DNA of 32,656 bases from JAIRTY01 sp050257395 (GCA_050257395.1 JBLMWU010000184.1:1-32656), one strand, 5' to 3'. Shown: positions 15,348 to 24,179, counted from the first letter of the stretch. Translations and numbers: made by a program. The notes: generated by a model from the letters alone, not told the origin.

Positions 15348-16757
15348 ATGACTGCGCCTCCGGTGAGTTTCGACGCCGCCCGGCCCGCCGGGGGCCGCGG
15401 CGGCAAGCGCCAGCAGGCGGCCGCCCGTGCCGCCGCACCCAGGCCCCGGCCGCTCGCGGCCAAGACCGCCCTGGTGGTGGCCGGCATCGGCCTGGGCGCG
15501 GTCACCGCGCTGGCCATCACCGACGAGACGGGCAGCCAGTTCCGGGCCGCGGGCGGGCCCGCCACCTTCCTCGGCACCATCACCGGCCTGGTCGGGATGT
15601 ATCTCGCGCTGCTGATGGTGCTGCTGGTGAGCCGCCTGCCGGTCACCGAGCGGGTGCTGGGCCAGGACGGGCTGCTCCGCTGGCACCGCTGGCTGTCCCC
15701 GTGGCCGATCAGCCTGCTGGTGGCGCACACCGTCTTCATCACCGTCGGGTACGCCCAGGCGGCCCGGGCCGGGCTGGGGCAGCAGATCGGCACCCTGCTC
15801 GGCCACTACCCGGACGTCCTCATCGCCACCATCGGGCTGGGGCTGATGTGCGCGGCCGGGGTGATCTCCATCCGGGCGATCCGGCGCCGGCTGCGGCGGG
15901 AGACCTGGTGGCTGGTGCACCTGTACATGTACCTGGCGCTCGCCCTGTCGTTCGCGCACGTCATCGTGCTGGGCCCGGACTTCGTCGGGCACCCGCTCAC
16001 CCAGGCCGCCTGGTCGGCGGCCTGGCTGGCCACCGCCGGGGTGGTGCTCGGCTACCGGTTCGGCCTGCCGGTGCTGCGCAGCCTGCGGCACCGGCTGACC
16101 GTGGTCGAGGTCCGGCCAGAGGGCCCCGGAGTGGTCTCGGTCATCTGCTCCGGGCGCGGGCTGGACCGGCTCGCCGTGGCCGGCGGGCAGTTCTTCTGCT
16201 GGCGGTTCCTGACCCCGCGGATGTGGTGGCAGGCGCACCCCTATTCGCTGTCAGCGCTGCCGCAGCCGCCCTACCTGCGGCTGACGGTCAAGGCGGTGGG
16301 CGACCACTCGGCGGGGCTGGCCGCGCTGCGGCCCGGCACCCGGGTGGCGATCGAGGGCCCGTACGGCGCCTTCACCCGGCATGCCCAGCAGCGGCCCCGG
16401 GCGCTGCTGGTCGCCGCCGGGATCGGCGTCACCGCGCTGCGGTCGCTGCTGGAGGATCTGCCCCGTGGCGCCCGGCCGGTGGTCCTGCTGCGGGCTGCCC
16501 GCCAGGAGGACCTGGTGCTCCGGCAGGAGATCGCCGGGCTGGTGCGCCAGCAGCGCGGCCAGCTGCACGAGCTGCTCGGCTCCCGCGCGGAAGCACCCAT
16601 CGACGAGGTGTCGCTGCCGCGGCTGGTGCCCGACCTGAACCAGCGCGACATCTACGTGTGCGGCCCGGAGGGCTTCGTCGCCAGCGTGGTGGCGACCGCC
16701 GCCGCCCTCGGCGTGCCCCCCGAATGCGTCCACCACGAGGCGTTCGCCCTGTCCTAA
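15348..16757 (+). CDS. Ferric-reductase-like transmembrane flavoprotein
   Basis: 469 aa. The N-terminal half carries about six membrane helices (roughly 42-220) with paired histidines in or near helices (WHRW, LVAHTV, LVHLYMY, FAHVIVLG) suited to two b haems. The C-terminal half is a ferredoxin-reductase module: FAD motif HPYSLS, GPYGAF, NAD(P)-binding VAAGIGVTALRSLL and CGPEGFV. It would pass electrons from cytosolic NAD(P)H through FAD and haems to the outer face. ATG 15348 has GGAAAG 9 nt upstream; TTG 15327 is in frame but less likely. It leads the operon with the FMN-binding and ApbE genes. Confidence 0.9.
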   Translation: MTAPPVSFDAARPAGGRGGKRQQAAARAAAPRPRPLAAKTALVVAGIGLGAVTALAITDETGSQFRAAGGPATFLGTITGLVGMYLALLMVLLVSRLPVTERVLGQDGLLRWHRWLSPWPISLLVAHTVFITVGYAQAARAGLGQQIGTLLGHYPDVLIATIGLGLMCAAGVISIRAIRRRLRRETWWLVHLYMYLALALSFAHVIVLGPDFVGHPLTQAAWSAAWLATAGVVLGYRFGLPVLRSLRHRLTVVEVRPEGPGVVSVICSGRGLDRLAVAGGQFFCWRFLTPRMWWQAHPYSLSALPQPPYLRLTVKAVGDHSAGLAALRPGTRVAIEGPYGAFTRHAQQRPRALLVAAGIGVTALRSLLEDLPRGARPVVLLRAARQEDLVLRQEIAGLVRQQRGQLHELLGSRAEAPIDEVSLPRLVPDLNQRDIYVCGPEGFVASVVATAAALGVPPECVHHEAFALS

Positions 16758-16781
16758 CCGAGCATCGCAGGAGACCACGTG

Positions 16782-17249
16782 ATGAAGCGCGCCCCGCTGT
16801 TCGTCCTGGCCGGCACGGTCGCCGGCTTCGTCGGCGTGCTCGGGTTCCACTCCCGCCCGGCGGCGCCGGCGGCGCTGGGCGGGCGGCCCGCCGCCACCGG
16901 CCCGGGCCGGACCGGCAGCGGCCACCGGGCCGGCCCCTCCGCGCCGCCCGCGGCCGGCGCCGGCGGCCCCGCCCGGACCGCCGTCGGCACGACGGAGCAG
17001 TACGGCTACGGGCAGCTGGCCGTCAAGGTGACCGTGCACGGGACCCGGATCACCAGCGTGACCGTGCCGAGCATCCAGACCGCGGAGCAGTACTCGCAGC
17101 AGCTCGCCAGCCAGGTCATCCCCATGCTGCGCGGCGAGGTGCTGGCGGGCCAGACCGCCCGGATCAACGGCGTCACGGGGGCGACCTACACCAGCGAGGC
17201 CTACGCCATGTCGCTGCAGTCGGCCCTGGACAAGCTGCACCTGAGGTGA
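16782..17249 (+). CDS. Membrane-anchored FMN-binding domain protein
   Basis: 155 aa. A hydrophobic N-terminal segment (3-21) is a signal or anchor, then a Gly/Ala/Pro-rich linker to about 66, then the FMN_bind domain. The flavinylation motif is NGVTGAT at 129-135, where T135 would carry FMN by a phosphoester bond. The family consensus starts with Asp (DxxTGAT or DxxSGAT); here it is Asn. GGAG lies 8 nt before ATG 16782; GTG 16779 is an alternative. It follows the ferric-reductase-like gene by 24 bp and overlaps apbE by 4 bp, so it is probably the outside electron carrier that takes electrons from that protein. Confidence 0.9.
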   Translation: MKRAPLFVLAGTVAGFVGVLGFHSRPAAPAALGGRPAATGPGRTGSGHRAGPSAPPAAGAGGPARTAVGTTEQYGYGQLAVKVTVHGTRITSVTVPSIQTAEQYSQQLASQVIPMLRGEVLAGQTARINGVTGATYTSEAYAMSLQSALDKLHLR

Positions 17250-18040
17250 CGGCAGCCAGCACCGGGCGCACGGCCGGGCAGGGCCCGCCGCTGATCACCC
17301 ATGCCGAGACGGCGATGGGGACGGTGTTCTCGTTCTCGGTGGCCCCCGGGGGGCTGCCCCTCACCGCGGTACGGGACGCGGTGGAGCCCGCCTGCGCGGC
17401 CCTGCACTGGGCGGACGCGGTCTTCAGCACCTGGGACCGGCAGAGCCCGGTCAGCCGGCTCCGCCGCGGCGAGGCCACCCTGGCCGGCCTGCCCCCCGAG
17501 GTGGGGGAGGTGCTGGAGCTGTGCCGGGCGGCCAGGGCCGCCTCCGGTGGCTGGTTCGACCCGTGGGCCATGCCCGGCGGGGTGGACCCCACCGGGCTGG
17601 CCAAGGGCTGGGCGGTGGAACGGGCGCTGGCGGTGCTGCGCGACGCCGGGATGCCCGCCGCCCTCATCAATGGCGGCGGGGACCTGGCCGCGTTCGGCGG
17701 CCCGGCCCCGGGCGAGGCCTGGCGGGTCGGCGTCCGCCATCCCTGGCGGCCGGGGGCGCTGGCCGGGATCATCGAGGTCGGGGCGGCCGTGGCCACCTCC
17801 GGGACCTACGAGCGCGGCTCCCATCTGATCGATCCGCGGACCGGGCGGGCGGGCAGCCGGGCGGCGTCCGCCACCGTCACCGGCCCCAGCCTGGCCCTGG
17901 CGGACGCGCTCGCCACCGCGGTCGCCGTCGGCGGTGACGACGCGCTGGCCATGGTGGCCGGGCTGGACGGCTACGAGGCCTACCTGATCCGCCCGGACGG
18001 GACCGAGGAGGACACCGGCGGCATCACCTTCGCCCGCTGA
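17246..18040 (+). CDS. apbE: FAD:protein FMN transferase (ApbE)
   Basis: 264 aa. It transfers FMN from FAD to a Ser/Thr of FMN_bind proteins, here most likely its neighbour. Motifs: HAETAMGTVFSF at 19-30, DPTGLAKG at 114-121, NGGGD at 142-146, ATSGTYERG at 183-191 with HLIDPRTG following, and D220 in ALADALAT for the metal. GTG start in a GTGA overlap with the preceding stop. There is no signal peptide or lipobox, so as read the enzyme is cytosolic although its substrate appears exported. The frame is open far upstream through the two preceding genes, but that part is a shadow. Confidence 0.92.
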   Translation: MTAASTGRTAGQGPPLITHAETAMGTVFSFSVAPGGLPLTAVRDAVEPACAALHWADAVFSTWDRQSPVSRLRRGEATLAGLPPEVGEVLELCRAARAASGGWFDPWAMPGGVDPTGLAKGWAVERALAVLRDAGMPAALINGGGDLAAFGGPAPGEAWRVGVRHPWRPGALAGIIEVGAAVATSGTYERGSHLIDPRTGRAGSRAASATVTGPSLALADALATAVAVGGDDALAMVAGLDGYEAYLIRPDGTEEDTGGITFAR

Positions 18041-18153
18041 CCGGCGCGCGGGGGCGGCCGGCGTCCCGGAATGACCGCACACGTCATATGGTTGTGAACG
18101 AGAGACCAGTCAGCGCCGCCCCTGGCGGCAGTCCGACGCGGGAGCTATCACAC

Positions 18154-18504
18154 ATGACAGTTCAGGACGAGGCCACGGCCCAGGGCATCAATCTCACGTC
18201 CGCGGCAGCGGCGAAGGTCAGCACCCTGCTGGCGCAGGAAGGCCGGGACGACCTGCGGCTGCGCATCGCGGTACAGCCGGGTGGCTGCTCCGGACTGCGG
18301 TACCAGCTCTACTTCGACGAGCGCGAGATCGACGGCGACATCGTCAGGGACTTCAGTGGCGTGCAGGTGGTCACCGACAAGATGAGCGCCCCGTACCTGT
18401 CCGGTGCGACCATCGACTTCGTGGACACCATCGAGAAGCAGGGCTTCACGATCGACAACCCGAACGCCACCGGGTCCTGCGCTTGCGGCGACAGCTTCCA
18501 TTAG
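18154..18504 (+). CDS. erpA: Iron-sulfur cluster insertion protein (ErpA/HesB family)
   Basis: A 116-aa A-type Fe-S carrier. The three conserved cysteines are C45 (GGCSG) and C109, C111 (SCACGDSF). It would deliver Fe-S clusters to client proteins, possibly including the Rieske subunit encoded at 27200. GGAG lies 9 nt before ATG 18154; longer starts from 18088 lack support. A perfect hairpin lies 43 bp after the stop. It is a monocistronic gene between the flavin operon and the kinase gene. Confidence 0.93.
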   Translation: MTVQDEATAQGINLTSAAAAKVSTLLAQEGRDDLRLRIAVQPGGCSGLRYQLYFDEREIDGDIVRDFSGVQVVTDKMSAPYLSGATIDFVDTIEKQGFTIDNPNATGSCACGDSFH

Positions 18505-18546
18505 GCCGGGAACTCCCGGCGGGCGACTCGCGGCGTTGCCGTTGTC

Positions 18547-18567
18547 GCCGGTAGCTCCGCTACCGGC
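18547..18567 (+). terminator. Terminator after erpA
   Basis: GCCGGTAGC at 18547-18555 and GCTACCGGC at 18559-18567 form a perfect 9-bp stem with a 3-nt loop. There is no T tract. It lies between erpA and the kinase gene. Confidence 0.75.
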
Positions 18568-18642
18568 TCCGCCTCCGCCTGGCGATTCATCCCGCCGGGA
18601 CCCCCCGGCTCCTGGCTTATCTGAAGGCGTCCTGGGGTCGGC

Positions 18643-19617
18643 GTGCGCATCGCTGTGACGGGGTCGATCGCTACTGATCACCTGATGACGTTCCCGGGGC
18701 GGTTCGCCGAGCAGTTCATCCCGGAGAAGATGGACCGGGTCTCGCTGTCGTTCCTGGTGGACCGGCTGGAGATCCGGCGCGGCGGGGTCGCCGCCAACAT
18801 CGCCTTCGGGCTTGGGGTGCTGGGGCTCCGCCCGCTGCTGGCCGGCGCGGCCGGCCCGGACTTCGGCTCCTACCGGGACTGGCTGACCAGGCACGGGGTG
18901 GACTGCAGCGGGGTCCGGGTCTCGGGCCAGCATCAGACGGCCCGGTTCGTGTGCACGACCGACGCCGACGGCAACCAGATCGCGTCGTTCTACCCCGGCG
19001 CCATGAGCGAGGACGCCGACGTCCGGCTGGCCCCGCTCGCCGGGCAGGCTGGCGGGCTGGACCTGGTGCTCATCGGGGCCAGCGACCCGCGGGCGATGCA
19101 GATCCACACGCAGGAGTGCGCCGGGCTGGGCATCCCGTTCGCCGCCGACCCCTCCCAGCAGCTGCCCCGGCTCGAGGGCCCGGAGGTGGCGGCGCTGATC
19201 GGCGGGGCCGCGTACCTGTTCTGCAACGAGTACGAGGAAGCGCTCATCGAGCGCAAGACCGGCTGGACCGCGGCGGAGGTGCTCAGCAGCGTCGGGGTCC
19301 GGGTGACCACGCTGGGGCCGGCCGGCGCCCGGGTGGAGCAGGCGGGCCGGCCGCCGGTCCTGGTGGGCCCCGTCGCCGAGCGGCGCAAGGCCGACCCCAC
19401 CGGCACCGGGGACGCGTTCCGGGCGGGTTTCCTGGCGGCTGTCGGCTGGGGCCTGCCGCTGGAGCGGGCCGCCCAGCTCGGCAACCTGCTCGCCGTGCAC
19501 GCCCTGGAGACCGTGGGCACCCAGGAGTACGAGCTCAAGCCCGCCGCGGCGGCCGAGCGGCTGGCCGCCGCGTACGGCCAGCCCGCCGCGGACGACATCG
19601 CCCGCCACTACAGCTGA
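18643..19617 (+). CDS. PfkB-family kinase, adenosine-kinase-like
   Basis: 324 aa. Opens MRIAVTGSIATDHLMTFPGRF and carries RRGGVAANIAFGLGVLG (about 46-61), FAADPSQQ and DPTGTGD at 251-257 with catalytic D257. This is the PfkB subgroup found next to cta genes in actinomycetes and annotated as adenosine or carbohydrate kinase. It would use ATP to phosphorylate a nucleoside or sugar; the substrate is not certain. GTG start with only a weak GGGG site. The ctaG gene follows 23 bp later on the same strand. Confidence 0.9.
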   Translation: MRIAVTGSIATDHLMTFPGRFAEQFIPEKMDRVSLSFLVDRLEIRRGGVAANIAFGLGVLGLRPLLAGAAGPDFGSYRDWLTRHGVDCSGVRVSGQHQTARFVCTTDADGNQIASFYPGAMSEDADVRLAPLAGQAGGLDLVLIGASDPRAMQIHTQECAGLGIPFAADPSQQLPRLEGPEVAALIGGAAYLFCNEYEEALIERKTGWTAAEVLSSVGVRVTTLGPAGARVEQAGRPPVLVGPVAERRKADPTGTGDAFRAGFLAAVGWGLPLERAAQLGNLLAVHALETVGTQEYELKPAAAAERLAAAYGQPAADDIARHYS

Positions 19618-19640
19618 CCGGCGGCGGTACGGTGACAGGC

Positions 19641-20630
19641 ATGGCTGCTGCCGCCGCATCCGCCTACCACGGGCCCCCCGAGCTGACCCCGCTGCGGGCG
19701 CTCACCTCGTGGTCCGTCGACCTGCCCGTCCTGATCGCGGTGCTGCTGGCCGCGGGCCTGTACCTGGCGGGGGCCCGCCGCCTGCGCCGGTCCGGGCAGC
19801 CGTGGCCGGCGGTGCGCGCCGCCGCCTTCCTGGGCGGCGGGCTCGGGGTGGCCGTGATCGCCACCATGTCGAGCGTGGGCACCTACGACGGGGTGCTGTT
19901 CTGGATCCGCGCCCTGCAGACGATCCTGCTGCTGCTGGTGGCGCCGCTGTTCCTGGCGATGGGGCGGCCGCTCACGCTCGCCGTCGCGGCGCTGCCCGGG
20001 CCGGGCGCCCGGATCATGGCGGCGGTGCGCAGCCGGCCCGCCCGGATCCTCACCTTCCCGGCCGTCACCGCGGGCGCGCTGGTGGTGACCCCGTTCGTGC
20101 TCTACTTCTCGCCCTGGTACGGGGCGGGCCTGCACAGCGGCGCGGTCCGGGAGCTGACCTACCTGGCCCTGCTCGTGCCGGGCTTCGCGTTCTTCTGGAC
20201 CCTGCTGCGGGTGGACCCGGTGCCCCGCGCCTACCCGTACCTGGTGTCCCTGTGGGTCACGGCGGCGGAGGTGATCGGGGACGTCATCCTCGGCCTGGCC
20301 GTCATGGCCGACCAGCACCTGATCGCCGGCGCCTACTACCACGCCCTGGCCCGGCCCTGGGGGCCCGGCCCCGCCACCGACCAGGTGCTGGGCGGCGGGA
20401 CGCTGTGGGTGCTGGGGGACATCGTGGGCCTGCCGTTCCTGGCCGCCCAGCTCATCCAGATGATCAGGGAAGACGAAGGGGAGGCCGAGCAGATCGACGC
20501 GGAGCTCGACGCCCGCGACGCTGCCCGGCAGGCGGCTGCGGCCGGTCCCGGCGGCCCGCCGGCCGGTGACCGCCCGTGGTGGGAAAGCGACCCCCGGTTC
20601 GCCGACCGGTTCCGCCCGGCAGGTCAGTAG
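19641..20630 (+). CDS. ctaG: Cytochrome c oxidase assembly protein CtaG
   Basis: A 329-aa polytopic membrane protein of the Caa3_CtaG family with about seven hydrophobic helices (roughly 22-42, 57-77, 87-107, 130-150, 165-185, 200-220, 255-275). Conserved pieces include VGTYDGVLFWIRALQ, LYFSPWYG and the ADQHLIAGAYYHALARPW segment, with His residues suited to copper handling. It helps insert copper into the aa3 oxidase encoded downstream. The C-terminus is a charged cytoplasmic tail (DEGEAEQIDAELDARDAARQ). ATG 19641 has GGTGA 5 nt upstream. Its stop overlaps the end of the convergent TusA-like gene by 7 bp. Confidence 0.9.
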   Translation: MAAAAASAYHGPPELTPLRALTSWSVDLPVLIAVLLAAGLYLAGARRLRRSGQPWPAVRAAAFLGGGLGVAVIATMSSVGTYDGVLFWIRALQTILLLLVAPLFLAMGRPLTLAVAALPGPGARIMAAVRSRPARILTFPAVTAGALVVTPFVLYFSPWYGAGLHSGAVRELTYLALLVPGFAFFWTLLRVDPVPRAYPYLVSLWVTAAEVIGDVILGLAVMADQHLIAGAYYHALARPWGPGPATDQVLGGGTLWVLGDIVGLPFLAAQLIQMIREDEGEAEQIDAELDARDAARQAAAAGPGGPPAGDRPWWESDPRFADRFRPAGQ

Positions 20631-20875
20631 CTGCGGCGGATGAGGAACGCCCAGCCCCGGGCGAGCGGGGTGGTGGCCACGTACTCCTGCGACTTCATCA
20701 TGCACCACGCGGGGACGTCGGTCTCGGCGGCGGGATCGTCGGCCAGCACGGCGATCAGCTCGCCGATCGGGACCTCCCGGATCCGCTCGGCCAGCATGAT
20801 GATCGGGATCGGGCACTTGCGGCCCAGCGCGTCGATGGTGAGCATCGGCGGCGCGGGGCCCATCTGGGGGGTCAT
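20624..20875 (-). CDS. TusA-family sulfur carrier protein
   Basis: An 83-aa single-domain TusA/SirA-like protein. Motif K20-C21-P-I-P: C21 would carry sulfane sulfur. A second Cys, C58 (AWCMMKSQEY), is present. Start at 20875 has GAGAGG 7 nt upstream; M11 is an alternative that would place the strand start (MLTIDALGRKCP) as in shorter homologs. It converges with ctaG and overlaps its stop by 7 bp. No rhodanese, DsrE or MnmA partner is in view, so its sulfur acceptor is unknown. Confidence 0.88.
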   Translation of the reverse strand: MTPQMGPAPPMLTIDALGRKCPIPIIMLAERIREVPIGELIAVLADDPAAETDVPAWCMMKSQEYVATTPLARGWAFLIRRSY

Positions 20876-21158
20876 CTGTCAGCCTCTCTGTACCGGGCCG
20901 CGGGGACCCTGTCCCCAACCTTGCCACGAGCCGCCGGTGCCGGGGCGGGCGGCGGGCGAAGAATCGTCCCCCGGGCCCACGGGGAAGCGATACCCGGCCG
21001 CCGGCCCGGGTAAGCGGCCCCAGGCCAGGCTCCCGCTGGCGCTCGGCGGGGGGCGGTGCATCTGCCGGGACAGCCCACGATACTGTTTGCACGACAGCTT
21101 GTAGGAAGAGCCAGAAACCAGCCCGTGCAGCCGGGAGTCATCCGCTGGAAGGCAACCT
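20876..21158. promoter_or_regulatory. Divergent region TusA-like / ctaC
   Basis: 283 bp with no gene. It presumably holds the promoter of ctaCD. CTGT-ttgcacg-ACAG at about 21082-21096, followed by ACAGCTTGT, forms two weak overlapping dyads in a lower-GC patch that could bind a regulator. No clear -35/-10 pair is seen. GGAAGG before the GTG at 21159 is a good ribosome binding site. Confidence 0.3.
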
Positions 21159-22052
21159 GTGAGTCCCACCCCCAGCGCCCCCAACCAGGGGGGCGCGCAC
21201 GTTCCGGGCCTGGCGCCCGGTCAGGAACCGGCAGTCCCGCGGCGGCGCAGGCGCGCGGCCCGGGTCGTGCCGGGCGCCGCCCTGGCGGCGGCAGTGCTCG
21301 CCGGCACGGCGGGCTGCACCAGCAACGCGTTCACGCGGATGGGCATGCCCGTCCCGGTGACCAAGCAGGGCCAGGTCACGCTGACCCTGTGGCAGGGCAA
21401 CTGGATCGCCGCCTGGTCGGTCGGGATCGTGGTCTGGGGCCTGATCGTCTGGGCCGTCATCTTCCACCGCAAGCGGTCCGACCGGCCGCCGATGCAGGTC
21501 CGCTACAACCTGCCGATCGAGATGCTCTACACCGTGGTGCCGTTCATCATGGTGGGCGTCCTGTTCTTCTTCACCGCCCGGGACGAGAACTACATCAACA
21601 AGCTCTCCCCGCACCCGGACGTGGTTGTCAACGTGACCGGCTACCAGTGGAGCTGGCAGTTCCAGTACCCGCAGTACTCGGTGGCCGGCACGGCCACCGG
21701 TGACGTGACCATGAACGGCCAGCCGTGGAGCCCGCAGCACGGCAACAAGCAGCTGCCGGTGCTGGAGATCCCCGCCAACGAGACCATCCGGTTCAACCTG
21801 GTCTCCACCGACGTGGTCCACTCGTTCTGGATCGTCCCGTTCGAGTTCAAGCGGGACGTCATCCCGGGGCACCCGAACCACTTCGAGGTCACGCCGGTCA
21901 GGACGGGCAGCTGGATCGGGCACTGCACCGAGATGTGCGGCCTCTACCACAGCCGGATGCTCTTCAAGGTGCGGATCGTCACCCCGGCCGAGTTCAGCAA
22001 GTGGATCCACCAGCAGCAGGCGCTGCAGGCGAAAGCAGGGAGCGTTCAGTGA
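21159..22052 (+). CDS. ctaC: Cytochrome c oxidase subunit II
   Basis: 297 aa. A basic N-terminus is followed by a hydrophobic signal ending in GTAGC (C53, probable lipoprotein site, with an atypical Thr at -3), then two membrane helices (about 83-103 and 121-140). The extracytoplasmic cupredoxin domain carries the CuA ligands H221, C256, E258, C260, H264 and M267 (GHCTEMCGLYHSRM). It accepts electrons from the cytochrome c domain of QcrC in the actinobacterial supercomplex. GTG start with GGAAGG 6 nt upstream. The stop overlaps ctaD as GTGA. Confidence 0.96.
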   Translation: MSPTPSAPNQGGAHVPGLAPGQEPAVPRRRRRAARVVPGAALAAAVLAGTAGCTSNAFTRMGMPVPVTKQGQVTLTLWQGNWIAAWSVGIVVWGLIVWAVIFHRKRSDRPPMQVRYNLPIEMLYTVVPFIMVGVLFFFTARDENYINKLSPHPDVVVNVTGYQWSWQFQYPQYSVAGTATGDVTMNGQPWSPQHGNKQLPVLEIPANETIRFNLVSTDVVHSFWIVPFEFKRDVIPGHPNHFEVTPVRTGSWIGHCTEMCGLYHSRMLFKVRIVTPAEFSKWIHQQQALQAKAGSVQ

Positions 22053-23731
22053 CCGCGCTCGAGCACCCCACCACCCTCCCCGTCACCCCGCCGCGGAACG
22101 AGCGCAAGGGGTCGGTCCTGGCCGCGTGGCTGTCCTCCACCGACCACAAGATCATCGGGCATCTCTACCTGATCGCCTCGTTCTTCTTCTTCCTGGTCGG
22201 CGGCGTGATGGCGCTGGTCATGCGCACGCAGCTGCTCACCCCGGACAGCCACTTCGTGTCCGACCAGGTGTACAACGAGATGTTCACCATGCACGGCACG
22301 ATCATGCTGCTGATGTTCGCCACCCCGATGTTCGTCGGGTTCGCGAACGAGGTCATGCCGCTGCAGATCGGCGCCCCGGACGTGGCGTTCCCGCGGCTGA
22401 ACCTGCTGAGCTGGTACTTCTTCGTGTTCGGCGGCCTGATGCTGCTGATCAGCTTCCTCACCCCCGGCGGGGCGGCTGCATTCGGCTGGTACGCCTACTC
22501 GCCGCTCACCAGCCCGGTCTACTCACCCGGCGTCGGCGGCGACCTGTGGATCATGGGCCTGACCCTGTCCGGCCTGGGGACGATCCTGGGCGGGGTCAAC
22601 TTCGTCACCACCATCATCTGCATGCGCGCCCCGGGCATGACCATGTTCCGGATGCCGATCTTCACCTGGAACATCCTGCTCACCAGCATCCTGGTGCTGC
22701 TGGCCTTCCCGGTGCTGGCGGCCGCGCTGCTGGTGCTGGAGCTCGACCGCAAGATGGGCTCGCAGGTGTTCAGCGCGGCCAACGGCGGCGCGATCCTGTG
22801 GCAGCACCTGTTCTGGTTCTTCGGCCATCCCGAGGTCTATATCGTGGCGATCCCGTTCTTCGGGATCGCCACCGAGATCCTGCCCGTGTTCAGCCGCAAG
22901 CCGGTGTTCGGCTACAAGGGCCTGGTGGCGGCGACGGTGGCGATCGCCGGCCTGTCGATGACCGTGTGGGCGCACCACATGTTCACCACCGGCGCGGTGC
23001 TGCTGCCGTTCTTCTCGTTCATGACGTTCCTCATCGCCGTGCCCACCGGGGTGAAGTTCTTCAACTGGGTCGGCACCATGTGGCGCGGGCAGCTGACGTT
23101 CGAGAGCCCGATGCTGTTCACCATCGGCTTCCTCACGACATTCCTGTTCGGCGGGCTGACCGGGATCATCCTGGCCTCGCCGCCGCTGGACTTCCACGTC
23201 AGCGACAGCTACTTCGTGGTCGCCCACTTCCACTACGTGCTGTTCGGCACGGTGGTGTTCACGGTGTTCGGCGGGATGTACTTCTGGTGGCCCAAGTTCA
23301 CCGGGAAGATGCTCAACGAGCGGCTGGGCAAGTGGAACTTCTGGACCCTGTTCATCGGCTTCCACATGACGTTCCTGGTCCAGCACTGGCTGGGCGTCAT
23401 CGGCATGCCGCGCCGGATCGCGAACTACCCGGACCTTCCCGGCTATGCCACCACGCTGAACGACATCTCCACCGCCGGGTCGTACCTGCTGGCGATCTCG
23501 ATGCTCATATTCCTCTACAACGTCTACATCACGATGCGTTCAGGGGAGCGGGTGACCGCGGACGACCCGTGGGGCTACGCCAACTCACTGGAGTGGGCGA
23601 CCTCCTGCCCGCCGCCGCGGCACAACTTCACCAGCATTCCGCGTATCCGGTCCGAACGGCCCGCTTTCGACCTGCACTATCCGCACATCAAAACGGGCAG
23701 GCCCGCCCATGAGCCAATTTCCGCGGAATAG
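22049..23731 (+). CDS. ctaD: Cytochrome c oxidase subunit I
   Basis: 560 aa, twelve-helix catalytic subunit of the aa3 oxidase, reducing O2 to water and pumping protons. Ligands: haem a H82 and H395, haem a3 H393, CuB H260, H309, H310 with crosslinking Y264 (GHPEVY; E262 is the D-channel glutamate). GTG start overlapping the ctaC stop, with AGGGAG about 7 nt upstream. An N-terminal extension of about 20 residues and a hydrophilic C-terminal tail (about 515-560) are typical for actinobacteria. Part of the ctaC-ctaD-ctaF operon. Confidence 0.97.
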   Translation: MTALEHPTTLPVTPPRNERKGSVLAAWLSSTDHKIIGHLYLIASFFFFLVGGVMALVMRTQLLTPDSHFVSDQVYNEMFTMHGTIMLLMFATPMFVGFANEVMPLQIGAPDVAFPRLNLLSWYFFVFGGLMLLISFLTPGGAAAFGWYAYSPLTSPVYSPGVGGDLWIMGLTLSGLGTILGGVNFVTTIICMRAPGMTMFRMPIFTWNILLTSILVLLAFPVLAAALLVLELDRKMGSQVFSAANGGAILWQHLFWFFGHPEVYIVAIPFFGIATEILPVFSRKPVFGYKGLVAATVAIAGLSMTVWAHHMFTTGAVLLPFFSFMTFLIAVPTGVKFFNWVGTMWRGQLTFESPMLFTIGFLTTFLFGGLTGIILASPPLDFHVSDSYFVVAHFHYVLFGTVVFTVFGGMYFWWPKFTGKMLNERLGKWNFWTLFIGFHMTFLVQHWLGVIGMPRRIANYPDLPGYATTLNDISTAGSYLLAISMLIFLYNVYITMRSGERVTADDPWGYANSLEWATSCPPPRHNFTSIPRIRSERPAFDLHYPHIKTGRPAHEPISAE

Positions 23732-23770
23732 GCCCGGATACGCTGTGAGACGGCATCTGAGAGGTCTGGC

Positions 23771-24166
23771 ATGAAGGTCGAAGGTTTCCTGTTCGCGGGC
23801 TGCGCGGTGTTCTTCGCCGTGGCGGACGTCGTCTACTGGTACTTCTCGAAGGACCCGACCGGTACGACGGCGCTCGCGCTCGCGGTCGGGCTGGCGTTCC
23901 TCGTCGGGTTCTATCTCCTCTTCACGGGCCGGCGGCTGCCGCGGCGGCCGGAGGACGACCCGGAAGGCGACATCAGCGAGGGCACCGGTGAGCTCGGCTT
24001 CTTCAGCCCGCACAGCTGGTGGCCGATGTTCGTGGGCCTCGCGGCGGCGACCGCCGCGATCGGTTTCGCGGTCGGGTGGTGGCTGTTCCTGATCGGCGCG
24101 CTGGCGACCATGCTCGCCGCCATCGGGTTCGTTTTCGAGTACTACCGGGGGCTGTACGCGCACTGA
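23771..24166 (+). CDS. ctaF: Cytochrome c oxidase subunit IV (CtaF)
   Basis: A 131-aa actinobacterial CtaF with four membrane helices (about 5-25, 34-52, 82-100 and 103-123) and a charged loop RRLPRRPEDDPEGDISEG between helices 2 and 3. It ends in the family-typical FEYYRG. It is a structural subunit of the aa3 oxidase. It follows ctaD by 39 bp and is closed by a strong terminator, making it the last gene of the operon. Confidence 0.93.
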   Translation: MKVEGFLFAGCAVFFAVADVVYWYFSKDPTGTTALALAVGLAFLVGFYLLFTGRRLPRRPEDDPEGDISEGTGELGFFSPHSWWPMFVGLAAATAAIGFAVGWWLFLIGALATMLAAIGFVFEYYRGLYAH

Positions 24167-24179
24167 CGCAGCCTTTGCA

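Noticed and set aside
15320..18040. A single open frame of 906 codons across three genes, suggesting a fusion protein
   Set aside because: Only the part from 17246 is real (ApbE). Upstream of that it is an out-of-frame reading of the ferric-reductase-like and FMN-binding genes.
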